Source: Krasilnikovia cinnamomea
Lineage (GTDB): Bacteria > Actinomycetota > Actinomycetes > Mycobacteriales > Micromonosporaceae
Assembly (NCBI RefSeq): GCF_004217545.1
Contig: NZ_SHKY01000001.1
Span: 124,001 to 188,000 of the forward strand
Direction: 5' to 3'
DNA length: 64,000 bases
Part shown: positions 6,641-14,764 of the stretch, in pieces
How positions within the stretch are numbered: the stretch's first letter is position 1
Layout of the letters: every line of letters starts with the position of its first letter
Notes under the pieces: model-generated
What the model was told of the DNA's origin: nothing
What the model saw: only the letters and a program-made list of their open reading frames with translations
The model's database searches: none
Program-made: the position numbers and the translations under genes

Positions 6641-9600
6641 ATGCCGATAGCGCGCCCACCCGAGCCGCCGCCCGAAGGCGGCGCCTCTCCGCACCATGCC
6701 GTCGCACCCGGCGACGGGCCGGAACCCGGCAACGACCAGGCGAAGGAGCGCCCGACCGGCGTGATGCAGTCCATCCAACAGTTCGAGTCCCCCGAAGACG
6801 CGGAGGCGCAGCGCGCGGCGGACCAGCGCTCGGCGCAACGGTCAGACGAGCGCGAGAGCGACAAACCGGACACTGCCCCAGGTGCCGCCCAGGTGCGTGC
6901 GGACGCCGCCGGAGGTGCCGCCCCGGCGCAGGCGGACGCCGCCCGAGGCACCGCTCAGGTGCAGCCCGACCGCGCCCGCGGCACCGCGCGGGTGCAGGCG
7001 GGCTCCGCGGGGGCGGACATCCAGACCACGACCGGGGTGCCGAAGACCCCGATCCCCGCGCCACCCGGCCTCACGCTGGGCACGCCCGGCTTCCCGCCGC
7101 GCAAGCCCGCCGGCCCGGCCAGGGGTACGGCGGGCTCCACCGAGACGCCGGCCGCCGGGGCCGCGCCGACCGGGACGCCCAAACCTGCCGGACCGGCCGC
7201 AGCGCCCAAGCCCCCTACCCCGGCCGCAGCGCCCCACCCCGCCGGACAGCCGGCAGCGCCCAAGCCGCCTACTCAGGCCGCAGCCGCCCAGACCCCAGCG
7301 CCCAAGCCGCCAACCCAGGCCGCAGCCGCCCAGACCCCAGCGCCCAAGCCGCCAACCCAGGCCGCAGCCGCCCAGACCCCAGCGCCCAAGCCGCCAACCC
7401 AGGCCGCAGCCGCCCAGACCCCAGCGCCCAAGCCGCCAACCCAGGCCGCAGCCGCCCAGACCCCAGCGCCCAAGCCGCCAACTCAGGCCGCAGCCGCCCA
7501 GACCCCAGCCCAGAGCGCAGCAGCCCCGAGCGCAGCAGCCCAGGCGCCAGCCGCCAGGCCGCCCGCACAGGCCGGCTCCGCCCAGGTGCCCGCGCCCGCG
7601 CAGGCCGGCTCCGCCCGGGTGCCCGCGCCCGCGCCGGCACCCGCACCACCGGCCCAACCGCCGGCCCAGGCCGGGAAGCTCGAGCCGGTCCGGGCCGACG
7701 CGGAGGTCGTCGAGAAGGCCCGGCCCGCAGTTGACGGGGCCGCGAGGCTTGCCGAGCCCGGCCCGGCGACCGAAAAGGCAGGGGTGACGGCAGAGCAACC
7801 GGCGAGCGCCGAGGCACAGGGAAGGGCCCGGGTCCAGCCCAGGGCCCGCGGTGCCGCCGTCGTGCCCGGGGCCGGTCAGGACAACCCGACCCTGCCGCCG
7901 CCGACCGTCGCCGGGCCCCCGGTGGAGCTGCGGCCGACGCAGATCCCGGTCGTGCCGGGACGCCCGGGCGCGACGCGTCCGGCACCCGCGCCCGCCCCGG
8001 ACCCGGCCCGGCCGCCGAAGCCCGCCCGCGCCCGCCGTCAGCCGCTGGACCTGGGCCACGCGCCGCTGGTGCTGGTGCTGTCCAGCCTCGGGGTGCTGCT
8101 GGTCGCGTTCGCGTACCAGGGTGGCCGCAACGGCGCCCAGAGCGCCATGACGGCGTACTGGATCGGGCAGGTGGTGGTCTTCACCCCGGTCGTGGTGCGG
8201 CTGCTCAGCCGCCGCATGGCCGGGGTCGGCGAGTCGTTCCTGCTGGTCATGGGGCTGGCCGTCAACCAGTACCTGTTGAAGTGGATGTACAGCCCGGACC
8301 AGTTCCGCTTCCCGGACGAGTTGCAGCACTGGCTGGCCACGACGATCCTGATGCAGACCGGCGAGCTGTTCCAGCCGAACACGGCGCTGCCGCCCGCCGT
8401 CCACTTCCCCGGCCTGGCGGAGATGGCCGCCGCGCTGTCCAGCATGACCGGCGTGCCGGTCACCGCGTCCGGGGTGGTCGTCGCCGGGGTCGCGCACCTG
8501 GTCTTCGTGGGCGTGCTGTTCGTGACCGCGCTGCGGGCCAGCAACTCCCCCGCCGTGGCCGGTGTCGCCTGCGCGCTGTACGCCACCGCGATGCACTACC
8601 TGTTCTTCAACTCGATGTTCCTGTACCAGACCGCGGCGCTGCCGTTCTTCATGCTGACGATCTGGGCGACCCGCCGCTGGCTGGCCGAGGGCGGACGGCC
8701 GTTCGCGATGATCGCGGTCGGGTCCATCGTGGCGACCACGGTCAGCCACCACGTGACGGCGTTCGCGCTGGTCGCCACGCTGACCCTGCTGGCCGTGGCC
8801 CAGCTGGTCGCCGAGCGGCCGCGCCGCTGGGCGGCCCTGGTCATGCCCGTGGTGGCCCTCGCGGTCGTCGCGGGGTGGATCCTGTTCGTCGCCACCGACG
8901 TGATCGCCTACCTGGAAGCCCCGATCAACCAGGTGATCACGACGGTCAACCAGTTGATCAACAACGAGACCACGCCGGAGAAGGCCTCGGCGGCGGTGTC
9001 CGTGGGGCAGTTGGTGGTGCAGGGTGCCGGGCTGCTCGGACTGTTCGTGCTCTACCTGGCCTGCGTCCGGGACATGATCCACCGGCATGACCGGGACGCC
9101 TGGCGCTGGGCCGCCGTGGTGGGCAGCTTCCTGTTCTTCGCGGGCAACGGCATCCGCTTCCTCGGCCAGAACGGGCCGGAGATCTCCGGGCGGCTGCAGA
9201 CGTTCACGTACATCCCGATCGCGATCCTGGTCGCCATCGCGCTGGTACGCGGCGTGCAGATCATCCCGATGCGCGACGCCGCCGGTCATCGGTGGCGGGC
9301 CGCGGCCCCGACGTTCGACTATCCCGCGCCGGTGGGCTGGCCGTGGTTCACCCGCGTCGCGGCCGGTTCGGCGCTGATCACCCTGCTCATGATCGGTGCC
9401 CGGGCGGGCGGCTGGCCGCCGCTGGTGTCGCTGCTGCCCGGGCCGTACCTGCCGGGCGGCTTCGAGCGGTCCGTCGACGCGTACGGGATCGCGGCCGCGA
9501 ACTTCCAACGGGAGACGCTCGGACCGGGTAACCGCGTCGGTGGCGACGTCACGTCGGTGTCACTGGCCTCGACGTACGGCCGCCAGGACCCGGTCCGCGA

Positions 9601-9865
9601 GGTGGGCCCGCTGTTCTACGCCGACCAGTGGGGCCTGGCCGAGGACGATCTCGTGACCCGGGTGCACCTCGAATACCTGGTGGTCGACCAGCGGCTGACC
9701 ACCCGGCTGCCGGTCAGCGACGCCTACTTCGAGAACGACCCGCGCGCCGGGCAGATCACCGCCCCGCTGACGGCGGCGCAGATCGGCAAGTTCGACACCC
9801 TGACCGAGGTCGGCCGGGTGTACGACAACGGCACCGTCCGCATCTACCACATGGGGGCACAGTGA
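6641..9865 (+). CDS. Large multi-pass membrane protein, putative GT-C-like transferase/polymerase
   Basis: A 1074-residue protein in two parts. Residues 1 to about 460 are a hydrophilic, Pro/Ala-rich tail with six tandem 14-residue repeats (residues ~207-290). Residues ~465-960 hold a dozen or so hydrophobic helices, starting at PLVLVLSSLGVLLVAFAYQGG. An early loop contains FRFPDELQHW, acidic and aromatic as in the first loop of GT-C-fold membrane glycosyltransferases. The C-terminal ~130 residues form a soluble domain after the last helix. The length and layout suggest a lipid-linked sugar transferase or polysaccharide polymerase, but I recognise no defined family. Start ATG 6641. Its stop overlaps the next GTG start by four bases. 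Confidence 0.7.
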   Translation: MPIARPPEPPPEGGASPHHAVAPGDGPEPGNDQAKERPTGVMQSIQQFESPEDAEAQRAADQRSAQRSDERESDKPDTAPGAAQVRADAAGGAAPAQADAARGTAQVQPDRARGTARVQAGSAGADIQTTTGVPKTPIPAPPGLTLGTPGFPPRKPAGPARGTAGSTETPAAGAAPTGTPKPAGPAAAPKPPTPAAAPHPAGQPAAPKPPTQAAAAQTPAPKPPTQAAAAQTPAPKPPTQAAAAQTPAPKPPTQAAAAQTPAPKPPTQAAAAQTPAPKPPTQAAAAQTPAQSAAAPSAAAQAPAARPPAQAGSAQVPAPAQAGSARVPAPAPAPAPPAQPPAQAGKLEPVRADAEVVEKARPAVDGAARLAEPGPATEKAGVTAEQPASAEAQGRARVQPRARGAAVVPGAGQDNPTLPPPTVAGPPVELRPTQIPVVPGRPGATRPAPAPAPDPARPPKPARARRQPLDLGHAPLVLVLSSLGVLLVAFAYQGGRNGAQSAMTAYWIGQVVVFTPVVVRLLSRRMAGVGESFLLVMGLAVNQYLLKWMYSPDQFRFPDELQHWLATTILMQTGELFQPNTALPPAVHFPGLAEMAAALSSMTGVPVTASGVVVAGVAHLVFVGVLFVTALRASNSPAVAGVACALYATAMHYLFFNSMFLYQTAALPFFMLTIWATRRWLAEGGRPFAMIAVGSIVATTVSHHVTAFALVATLTLLAVAQLVAERPRRWAALVMPVVALAVVAGWILFVATDVIAYLEAPINQVITTVNQLINNETTPEKASAAVSVGQLVVQGAGLLGLFVLYLACVRDMIHRHDRDAWRWAAVVGSFLFFAGNGIRFLGQNGPEISGRLQTFTYIPIAILVAIALVRGVQIIPMRDAAGHRWRAAAPTFDYPAPVGWPWFTRVAAGSALITLLMIGARAGGWPPLVSLLPGPYLPGGFERSVDAYGIAAANFQRETLGPGNRVGGDVTSVSLASTYGRQDPVREVGPLFYADQWGLAEDDLVTRVHLEYLVVDQRLTTRLPVSDAYFENDPRAGQITAPLTAAQIGKFDTLTEVGRVYDNGTVRIYHMGAQ
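7259..7510 (+). repeat. Six tandem 42-bp repeats, in frame
   Basis: Six consecutive 42-base units encode PKPPTQAAAAQTPA six times. The units are almost identical even at synonymous positions (differences such as CCTACT/CCAACC), which implies recent expansion or gene-conversion homogenisation rather than selection on protein sequence alone. Confidence 0.95.
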
Positions 9866-10821
9866 AGCCGAAACTGGCGATTCTGCTGGCCGTGGTGACG
9901 GTCGCGGCGGCCGCCGCGGTGCTGTTCGGCTCGCAGCCGCTCATGATCGCCGGCGGGGTGCTGCTGGCGCTGCTGCTGCCGGGCGCGGCGCTGACCGGGG
10001 CGCTGCTGCGTGGCCGCGACCTGAGCGGGGTGGAGCGTACGGTGCTGACCTCCGCGCTCAGCCTCGGCGTACTCATCCTGGGCGGCCTGGTGATCCACGT
10101 CCTCGGCTTCTCCCTGGGCCGGACGTCCTGGACCGTCGCGACCGCCGGCGTGACCCTGGTGGCGCTGGTGCCCGCCGGCCTGCCGGACCGGTGGGTGAGC
10201 GCCCTGCACCGCCTGGTCAGCAAGCTGTGGGATGAGGAGGAGGACGAACCGGAGCCGGAGCCGGCCGACGCCGTGGCGCCGCCGGTGGCGGTCGCCGCCG
10301 GCGCGCCGACGGTCGGCGCACCCACCGTCGCGGCCCCGACGCCCGTGCTGACCGAGGACCAGGTCTCCACCATGCTGCTGCCGAGGGTCGTCGACGACGG
10401 GCCGTCCGCCGACGCCACGGACGCCGCGGGGCCGCGCCGGTTGGCGTGGCAGCTGCTGCCGCTGGTCCTCGTGCTGGCCGTGCTGGGCGGGGCGAGCTGG
10501 CTGTCCTACAGCAGCTCGCACAGCAGCTACGAGACGACGGTCACCGCGCTGTCGGCGGGCGAGCCGGGGCCGGTCACCGCCTCGGGCAACCGGCTCGTGC
10601 CGGTCACGGCCACGGGGCTGGTCCCCGAGTACGGGCCGTACACGCTGGCCGTGGTCGGGCCCACGGGCAAGACCGCCGAGCAGCGGACCATCCCGGTGAG
10701 CGGGGACGGCACGTGGCGCGCCGACATCAGCATGCCGGGCCGCCAGCGGATGACCGTGAACCTGCTGCGCGCGGGCGAGACCTCCCCGTACCGCACGCTG
10801 TACATCGCGGCGGCGCGCTAG
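9862..10821 (+). CDS. Membrane protein with extracytoplasmic C-terminal domain
   Basis: A 319-residue protein I do not recognise. Residues 1-110 hold four hydrophobic segments, starting LAILLAVVTVAAAAAVLFG. A cytoplasmic-looking acidic and proline-rich linker (DEEEDEPEPEPAD) follows. A further transmembrane helix (LLPLVLVLAVLGGASWL) is near residue 205, and then a ~100-residue beta-rich domain that should lie outside the membrane. GTG start at 9862 overlaps the stop of the 1074-residue membrane protein, so the two are very likely partners. Its stop shares the tetranucleotide CTAG with the stop of the convergent GH26 gene. Confidence 0.75.
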   Translation: MKPKLAILLAVVTVAAAAAVLFGSQPLMIAGGVLLALLLPGAALTGALLRGRDLSGVERTVLTSALSLGVLILGGLVIHVLGFSLGRTSWTVATAGVTLVALVPAGLPDRWVSALHRLVSKLWDEEEDEPEPEPADAVAPPVAVAAGAPTVGAPTVAAPTPVLTEDQVSTMLLPRVVDDGPSADATDAAGPRRLAWQLLPLVLVLAVLGGASWLSYSSSHSSYETTVTALSAGEPGPVTASGNRLVPVTATGLVPEYGPYTLAVVGPTGKTAEQRTIPVSGDGTWRADISMPGRQRMTVNLLRAGETSPYRTLYIAAAR

Positions 10822-11864
10822 CCGCTGAAGCGGGGCCCCGTGGCCATCTCGCGGTACGCGGCCAGCGACTGCGGGTCGGTGTCGACGCGCCACTTCTCGT
10901 CGTAGCCGGGATGGGTGTCCGTGTCGAACCAGACCACGGCGCCCACCCCGGGGCGGTCCTGCACCCACTGATCGAACACGGTGATCCAGTCGGCCTTGGT
11001 GCGCCCGCCCCGGTCCACCGCGCCGACCTCGGTGACGACGATCGGCTTCTTCGCGGCGTACAGCTGGTAGATGCCGTCGAACAGCGCCTCGGGGGATTCC
11101 CGGTGCAGGTTGTAGCCGGAGACGCCGACCCAGTCGACGTACGCGTCGCCCGGGTAGTAGGACTGCGGGGTGTTCCAGGCGGCGGTGGGGCTGGAGTTCC
11201 AGTTGGGACTCCACACCCAGGAGGCGTTGCGCACCCCGGCGTCCCGGAAGATCTTGTGGATCCGGCGCCATGACTTGACGTAGCCCTCTGAGTGACCGCC
11301 GTTCTTGGCGCCGCCCCACTCGAACCAGCCGCCGTTCATCTCCCAGGCGAAGCGCAGCATGACCGGCTTGCCGTACCGGGCCACGCGGCGGGCCGCGCGG
11401 GCGATCAGCGCGTCCGAGGCGCCGCTGGTGATGTCGGCGTACTTCGTGCCGGCCCAGGAGATCATCGGGACGGTCCGGGCGGGCAGCTCCGGGGCCGCGC
11501 TCAGCAGAATGTCGGTCCAGTCGTAGAACAGGTTCACGATCCGCTGGTCCCGGCCGAGCTGCTGGCGGCGCAGGCGCAGGCTCTGCTCCAGCGTCTTGCC
11601 CTTGAGCCCGACGTACGAGCCGAGCATCGCCTTGCCCGCGACGAACGGGACCGGCCCGCCGCCGTCGGTGACGACCCGCAGCGCCGGCGCCGAGGTGGGC
11701 GGCTGCGACGACACGGCCGGAGCCGGGGCGGCGCCCGCGCCGGGCGCATCCGGCGACCGGGCCCCGCGTACCGCGAGGGTCACCGCCGGCACGGCGGCCA
11801 GGGCGCCCAGGCCCAGCACCCGGCGGCGGGTCAGCCAGGGCGACGGGCGGTGCGCGGCGCTCAC
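10818..11864 (-). CDS. GH26-type glycoside hydrolase, Tat-exported
   Basis: A 348-residue secreted hydrolase resembling GH26 beta-mannanases and related endo-glycanases. The N-terminus has a twin-arginine signal (TRRRVLGLGALAAVPAVTLA). RFAWEMNGGWFEWGG carries the probable acid/base Glu, and PIVVTEVGAVD carries the probable nucleophile Glu at the expected distance. WSPNWNSSP and YVDWVGVSGYN are further family-like blocks. GTG start at 11864 overlaps the stop of the deacetylase upstream in GTGA. Context suggests it trims or cleaves a polysaccharide made by the opposing genes; substrate is inferred only. Confidence 0.88.
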   Translation of the reverse strand: MSAAHRPSPWLTRRRVLGLGALAAVPAVTLAVRGARSPDAPGAGAAPAPAVSSQPPTSAPALRVVTDGGGPVPFVAGKAMLGSYVGLKGKTLEQSLRLRRQQLGRDQRIVNLFYDWTDILLSAAPELPARTVPMISWAGTKYADITSGASDALIARAARRVARYGKPVMLRFAWEMNGGWFEWGGAKNGGHSEGYVKSWRRIHKIFRDAGVRNASWVWSPNWNSSPTAAWNTPQSYYPGDAYVDWVGVSGYNLHRESPEALFDGIYQLYAAKKPIVVTEVGAVDRGGRTKADWITVFDQWVQDRPGVGAVVWFDTDTHPGYDEKWRVDTDPQSLAAYREMATGPRFSG

Positions 11865-12673
11865 GTCAGGTTCCGGCCGGTGCTGCGCGCCGCGCGGCGC
11901 ACCAGGCGCCACGCGGGCTGGGCGAGCCGCTTGGCCTGCGGCAGCAGCGCGCTGCCGCCGCCACGGACGAGGGCCACCAGGTCGGCGCCGGTGTGGTCGG
12001 GGGTCGGCTGCAACCGGGGTACGGCGAAGCGCCGCTCGTTGGGCCGGTGCAGTCGCCGCCCCACCTCGGTGGCGTTGTCGTGCCCGGCGGCCTCGACGAC
12101 GTCGCGTACCCGGCGGCCGTTGTAGCCGTGCGGGTAGGCGAAGCTGCGCACCTTGAGCTGCAGCCGCTGCTCCAGCTCGCCGTGGCTGCGCACGACCTCC
12201 TCGCGCAGTTGCGCGGGCGGCAGCACGTCGAGGGGGTGGTGTACGAGGCTGTGGTTGCCGATCTCGATCCCGGCGGCCGCGACCTCGGCCAGTTCGTCCC
12301 AGGTCAGCATCGGGCCGAAGTCCGGCGACCAGCGGCCCAGCCAGTCGGCGTGCGCGCCCAGGTGGCCGACGGAGGCGTACAGGGTGGCGCGGGCGCCCGC
12401 GGCGGCCAGTGCCGGCACGGCCTCGGTGAGGAAGTCCCGGTAGCCGTCGTCGAAGGTGACCGCCAGCAGGTTGTCCGTGCAGCCGGAGTCCAGCAGGTCC
12501 AGCGCTTCCGTGAGGCCGACCAGGCGGTATCCCGCCGCGGAGAGCGCGGTGAGCTGTTCGGCGAGGCGTTCCGGGGGTACGGCGAGGTCCCGCATGGGCC
12601 CGGCCACCGCGGAAACGGAGTGGTACATGAGTGCCGGCATGGTCTTCCACGTCGGCGACGCCGTGACGGTCAC
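11861..12673 (-). CDS. Polysaccharide deacetylase family protein (CE4/NodB)
   Basis: A 270-residue NodB-homology enzyme. MPALMYHSV opens the domain; LAVTFDDGYRD holds the catalytic base and metal Asp pair; NHSLVHHPLD holds the two metal-binding histidines (H-S-x-x-H); FAYPHGYNG is motif 3. No clear signal peptide is present with the GTG start at 12673, which is preceded by GAGGAAG. The enzyme may be cytoplasmic or exported by an unrecognised route. Expected role: removal of N- or O-acetyl groups from a polysaccharide. Coupled by overlap to the GH26 gene downstream. Confidence 0.88.
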   Translation of the reverse strand: MTVTASPTWKTMPALMYHSVSAVAGPMRDLAVPPERLAEQLTALSAAGYRLVGLTEALDLLDSGCTDNLLAVTFDDGYRDFLTEAVPALAAAGARATLYASVGHLGAHADWLGRWSPDFGPMLTWDELAEVAAAGIEIGNHSLVHHPLDVLPPAQLREEVVRSHGELEQRLQLKVRSFAYPHGYNGRRVRDVVEAAGHDNATEVGRRLHRPNERRFAVPRLQPTPDHTGADLVALVRGGGSALLPQAKRLAQPAWRLVRRAARSTGRNLT

Positions 12674-12975
12674 TGCGGCTTCCTCCCCGATCGGCCGGTC
12701 ACGACGACAATCGGCCGGTGCCTTGGCAAGCTTCGGGGTTGCGGAGATCCTTGGCAACCATCCCACCGGGCGTTTCTGACCACCCGTTTCCGCGATCCGC
12801 CCGGAATTCTGCTCTTTTGGGCGAAACGTCGGCTACGTGGCACGCGGAAGGCCCGGCGCGCCGCCGCTGTCGGCGAGTCGCACGGGGCGGCGGCCGGGCT
12901 CGGCCGAAAGTCATAGCCATCGTTCCCGCTGCGGAGGGAAGCGCCCGCCGGGGCCCCGGCGGGAGGCTGTCCGCC
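12674..12975. promoter_or_regulatory. Divergent intergenic region with direct repeats
   Basis: This 302-base gap separates the deacetylase (minus) from a small membrane protein (plus). It contains CCTTGGCAA twice (12721-12729 and 12749-12757, 28 bases apart) and a GGTTGC/GCAACC dyad overlapping the second copy. These may be binding sites for a shared regulator. No other coding potential is apparent. Confidence 0.35.
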
Positions 12976-13227
12976 ATGACAGAGCGACGCGTTCTCGACC
13001 CGCTGCGCCTGACCGAGGCGGCCGCGCAGGCCGCCGCGATCCTCGGGGTGGTGACGCTGCCCGCCGCGTGGCGGGTGCTGGACACCTCGGTCGTGGCCGC
13101 CCTGGCGGTGGTGTTGTTGCTGCTCACGGCAGGCACGTACGCGTTACACGCCGTGACATTCGACTGCTTCAGGCTCACAGGTCACCGGGATCGCAGGCAA
13201 TTTTCTTACACACAGCGTGAGGACTGA
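12976..13227 (+). CDS. Small two-helix membrane protein
   Basis: An 83-residue protein with two hydrophobic stretches (residues ~17-34 and ~38-58, AALAVVLLLLTAGTYALHAV) and a hydrophilic, charged C-terminus ending YTQRED. I do not recognise the family. ATG 12976 follows a GGGAGG-type ribosome site. It stands alone between a divergent region and an unknown gene 66 bases downstream. Confidence 0.6.
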   Translation: MTERRVLDPLRLTEAAAQAAAILGVVTLPAAWRVLDTSVVAALAVVLLLLTAGTYALHAVTFDCFRLTGHRDRRQFSYTQRED

Positions 13228-13293
13228 ACCGACGAGGCCATCGCGGCCGTACCCCGGGGCGACGACGCCAGGCACGACCCCGGGAGCGACAGG

Positions 13294-13944
13294 ATGTACC
13301 GACTCATCCACCTCCACCCACACCACGGCATCCCGCGCATCGGTGTGGACCCCGACGGCTATTCCAGCGAAGAGGCGGCACTGCAGGCGTGCCGCGCCAC
13401 CCCCGGTCCGTACTTCGGTGTCGGGCGTTTCGACACCGGCGGCCGCCTCGCCGAGGTGGTGATGGACGCGATCTGCGAGGCCCCCGGCGGGTGCCCCAGC
13501 GCGGCCATGGTGGTCGACGCCCACACCTTCCGGCGGCTCTGCGACGCCTGCGCGTACGGGCTGTCCACCCTGACCGTGGCCGAGCTCGCCGAGCGGCTCG
13601 GCGTCGCGGTACGCCCGGCACCGGTGCTGGCGACCTCCGGGCGGCACGCGGCACCCGAATCGGGATGCGCGGCCAGCACCCGGATCGCCCGCGAGTTCCC
13701 CACGCACGTCGCCGACCCGATCTGGCGCATGGAGCTGTGCGCGGAGCTGGCCCGTACCCCACCCGCGGTCAACGGGCTGATCATCGGGGTCGGTGCGCTG
13801 AGCCACCGCGACGTGCTGGACCTGTTCCCGGCGCTGTGTGCCCTGGGCACCCAGCTGCCGGTCGGCGTCCGCGCCGACCTGCGGCGATCAACGGTACGGC
13901 CGCTCTCGCCGGCTGGGGTGGCCGCGCTGCGCCTCGGCCTGTAG
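13294..13944 (+). CDS. Hypothetical protein
   Basis: A 216-residue protein of unknown family. The start MYRLIHLHPHHG is histidine-rich. The middle has Cys residues in CEAPGGCPSAAM and RRLCDACAYG, and a further Cys in ESGCAAS. No signal peptide or membrane helix. The spacing is not a clean zinc motif. Codon bias is normal for the window (third positions G/C), which supports coding. The start ATG 13294 has only a weak GACAGG upstream. No functional inference from the neighbours. Confidence 0.65.
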   Translation: MYRLIHLHPHHGIPRIGVDPDGYSSEEAALQACRATPGPYFGVGRFDTGGRLAEVVMDAICEAPGGCPSAAMVVDAHTFRRLCDACAYGLSTLTVAELAERLGVAVRPAPVLATSGRHAAPESGCAASTRIAREFPTHVADPIWRMELCAELARTPPAVNGLIIGVGALSHRDVLDLFPALCALGTQLPVGVRADLRRSTVRPLSPAGVAALRLGL

Positions 13945-13989
13945 CCGCGTCGTGGCGCGCCGCGCGCGGCCGGTGACAGACTCTGGTGC

Positions 13990-14667
13990 GTGCTGACGTT
14001 CGCGGGGCTGGTGGAGCGGGCCCGCGCGCTCGCGGCCGATGGGCGCCGGGCGGTCCTCGGGATCACCGGCGCCCCGGCCGCCGGCAAATCCACGCTGGCC
14101 GGGGACCTGCTGGCCGCCCTGGCCCCGGCGCCGCCGCCCGGGCTGCCCGCGCACGGCTGGGTCGCGCACGTGCCGATGGACGGCTTCCACCTGGCCGACC
14201 GGGAGCTGGACCGGCTGGGCCTGCGCGAGCGCAAGGGTGCCCCGGAGACGTTCGACCCGCTCGGGTACGCGGCCCTGCTGCGCCGCCTGCGCGAGGACGC
14301 GGACGACATCGTCTACGCGCCCGGCTTCGAACGGGTCCTCGAACAACCGCTCGCGGGCGCCATCGCCGTGCCCCGCGGCGCCCGCCTGATCCTCACCGAG
14401 GGCAACTACCTGCTGCTCGACGACCCCCGCTGGGCGGCGGCCCGGCCGCTGTTCGACGAGGTGTGGTTCGTCGAACTGCCCGACGCCGAGCGGCTGCGCC
14501 GCCTGATCGCGCGGCACGTGCGGTTCGGCAAGGCCGAGGAGGCCGCGCTCGCCTGGGCCACCGGCACGGACGAGCGCAACGCCGCCCTGATCGCCGCGAC
14601 CCGCGACCGTGCCGACCTGGTCGTCCCGGCCGGCCTGATGCGGCGGGTGGGCATGCCGCCGGACTGA
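13990..14667 (+). CDS. P-loop nucleoside/nucleotide kinase (uridine kinase-like)
   Basis: A 225-residue kinase. The P-loop is GAPAAGKST near residue 30, and HVPMDGFHLADRELDRLG follows as in the uridine kinase/phosphoribulokinase/pantothenate kinase superfamily. Later blocks are GAPETFDPLGY, IVYAPGFERVLEQP, ILTEGNYLLL and VWFVELPDAERLRRLIARH. Length and motifs match the family often annotated as nucleoside/nucleotide kinase or fructose transport-associated FrcK-like. The true substrate is uncertain. The GTG start at 13990 lacks a strong ribosome site. Confidence 0.85.
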   Translation: MLTFAGLVERARALAADGRRAVLGITGAPAAGKSTLAGDLLAALAPAPPPGLPAHGWVAHVPMDGFHLADRELDRLGLRERKGAPETFDPLGYAALLRRLREDADDIVYAPGFERVLEQPLAGAIAVPRGARLILTEGNYLLLDDPRWAAARPLFDEVWFVELPDAERLRRLIARHVRFGKAEEAALAWATGTDERNAALIAATRDRADLVVPAGLMRRVGMPPD

Positions 14668-14764
14668 CCGGCGGTGTCGCGCAGACGGCGGCGTGACCGT
14701 CGTCGTAGCGGCGCCGCCCGGGCCGGGCAGGACGGTACCGGGCCCGGCGTGGCATCCTCGTAGC

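Noticed and set aside
7259..7510. Regular repeats as a CRISPR array
   Set aside because: Units are adjacent with no spacers and encode an in-frame protein repeat.
6842..9508. 888-residue open frame opposite the large membrane protein
   Set aside because: Shadow of GC codon bias and of the 42-bp repeats; composition is Arg/His/Asp-rich with no motif.
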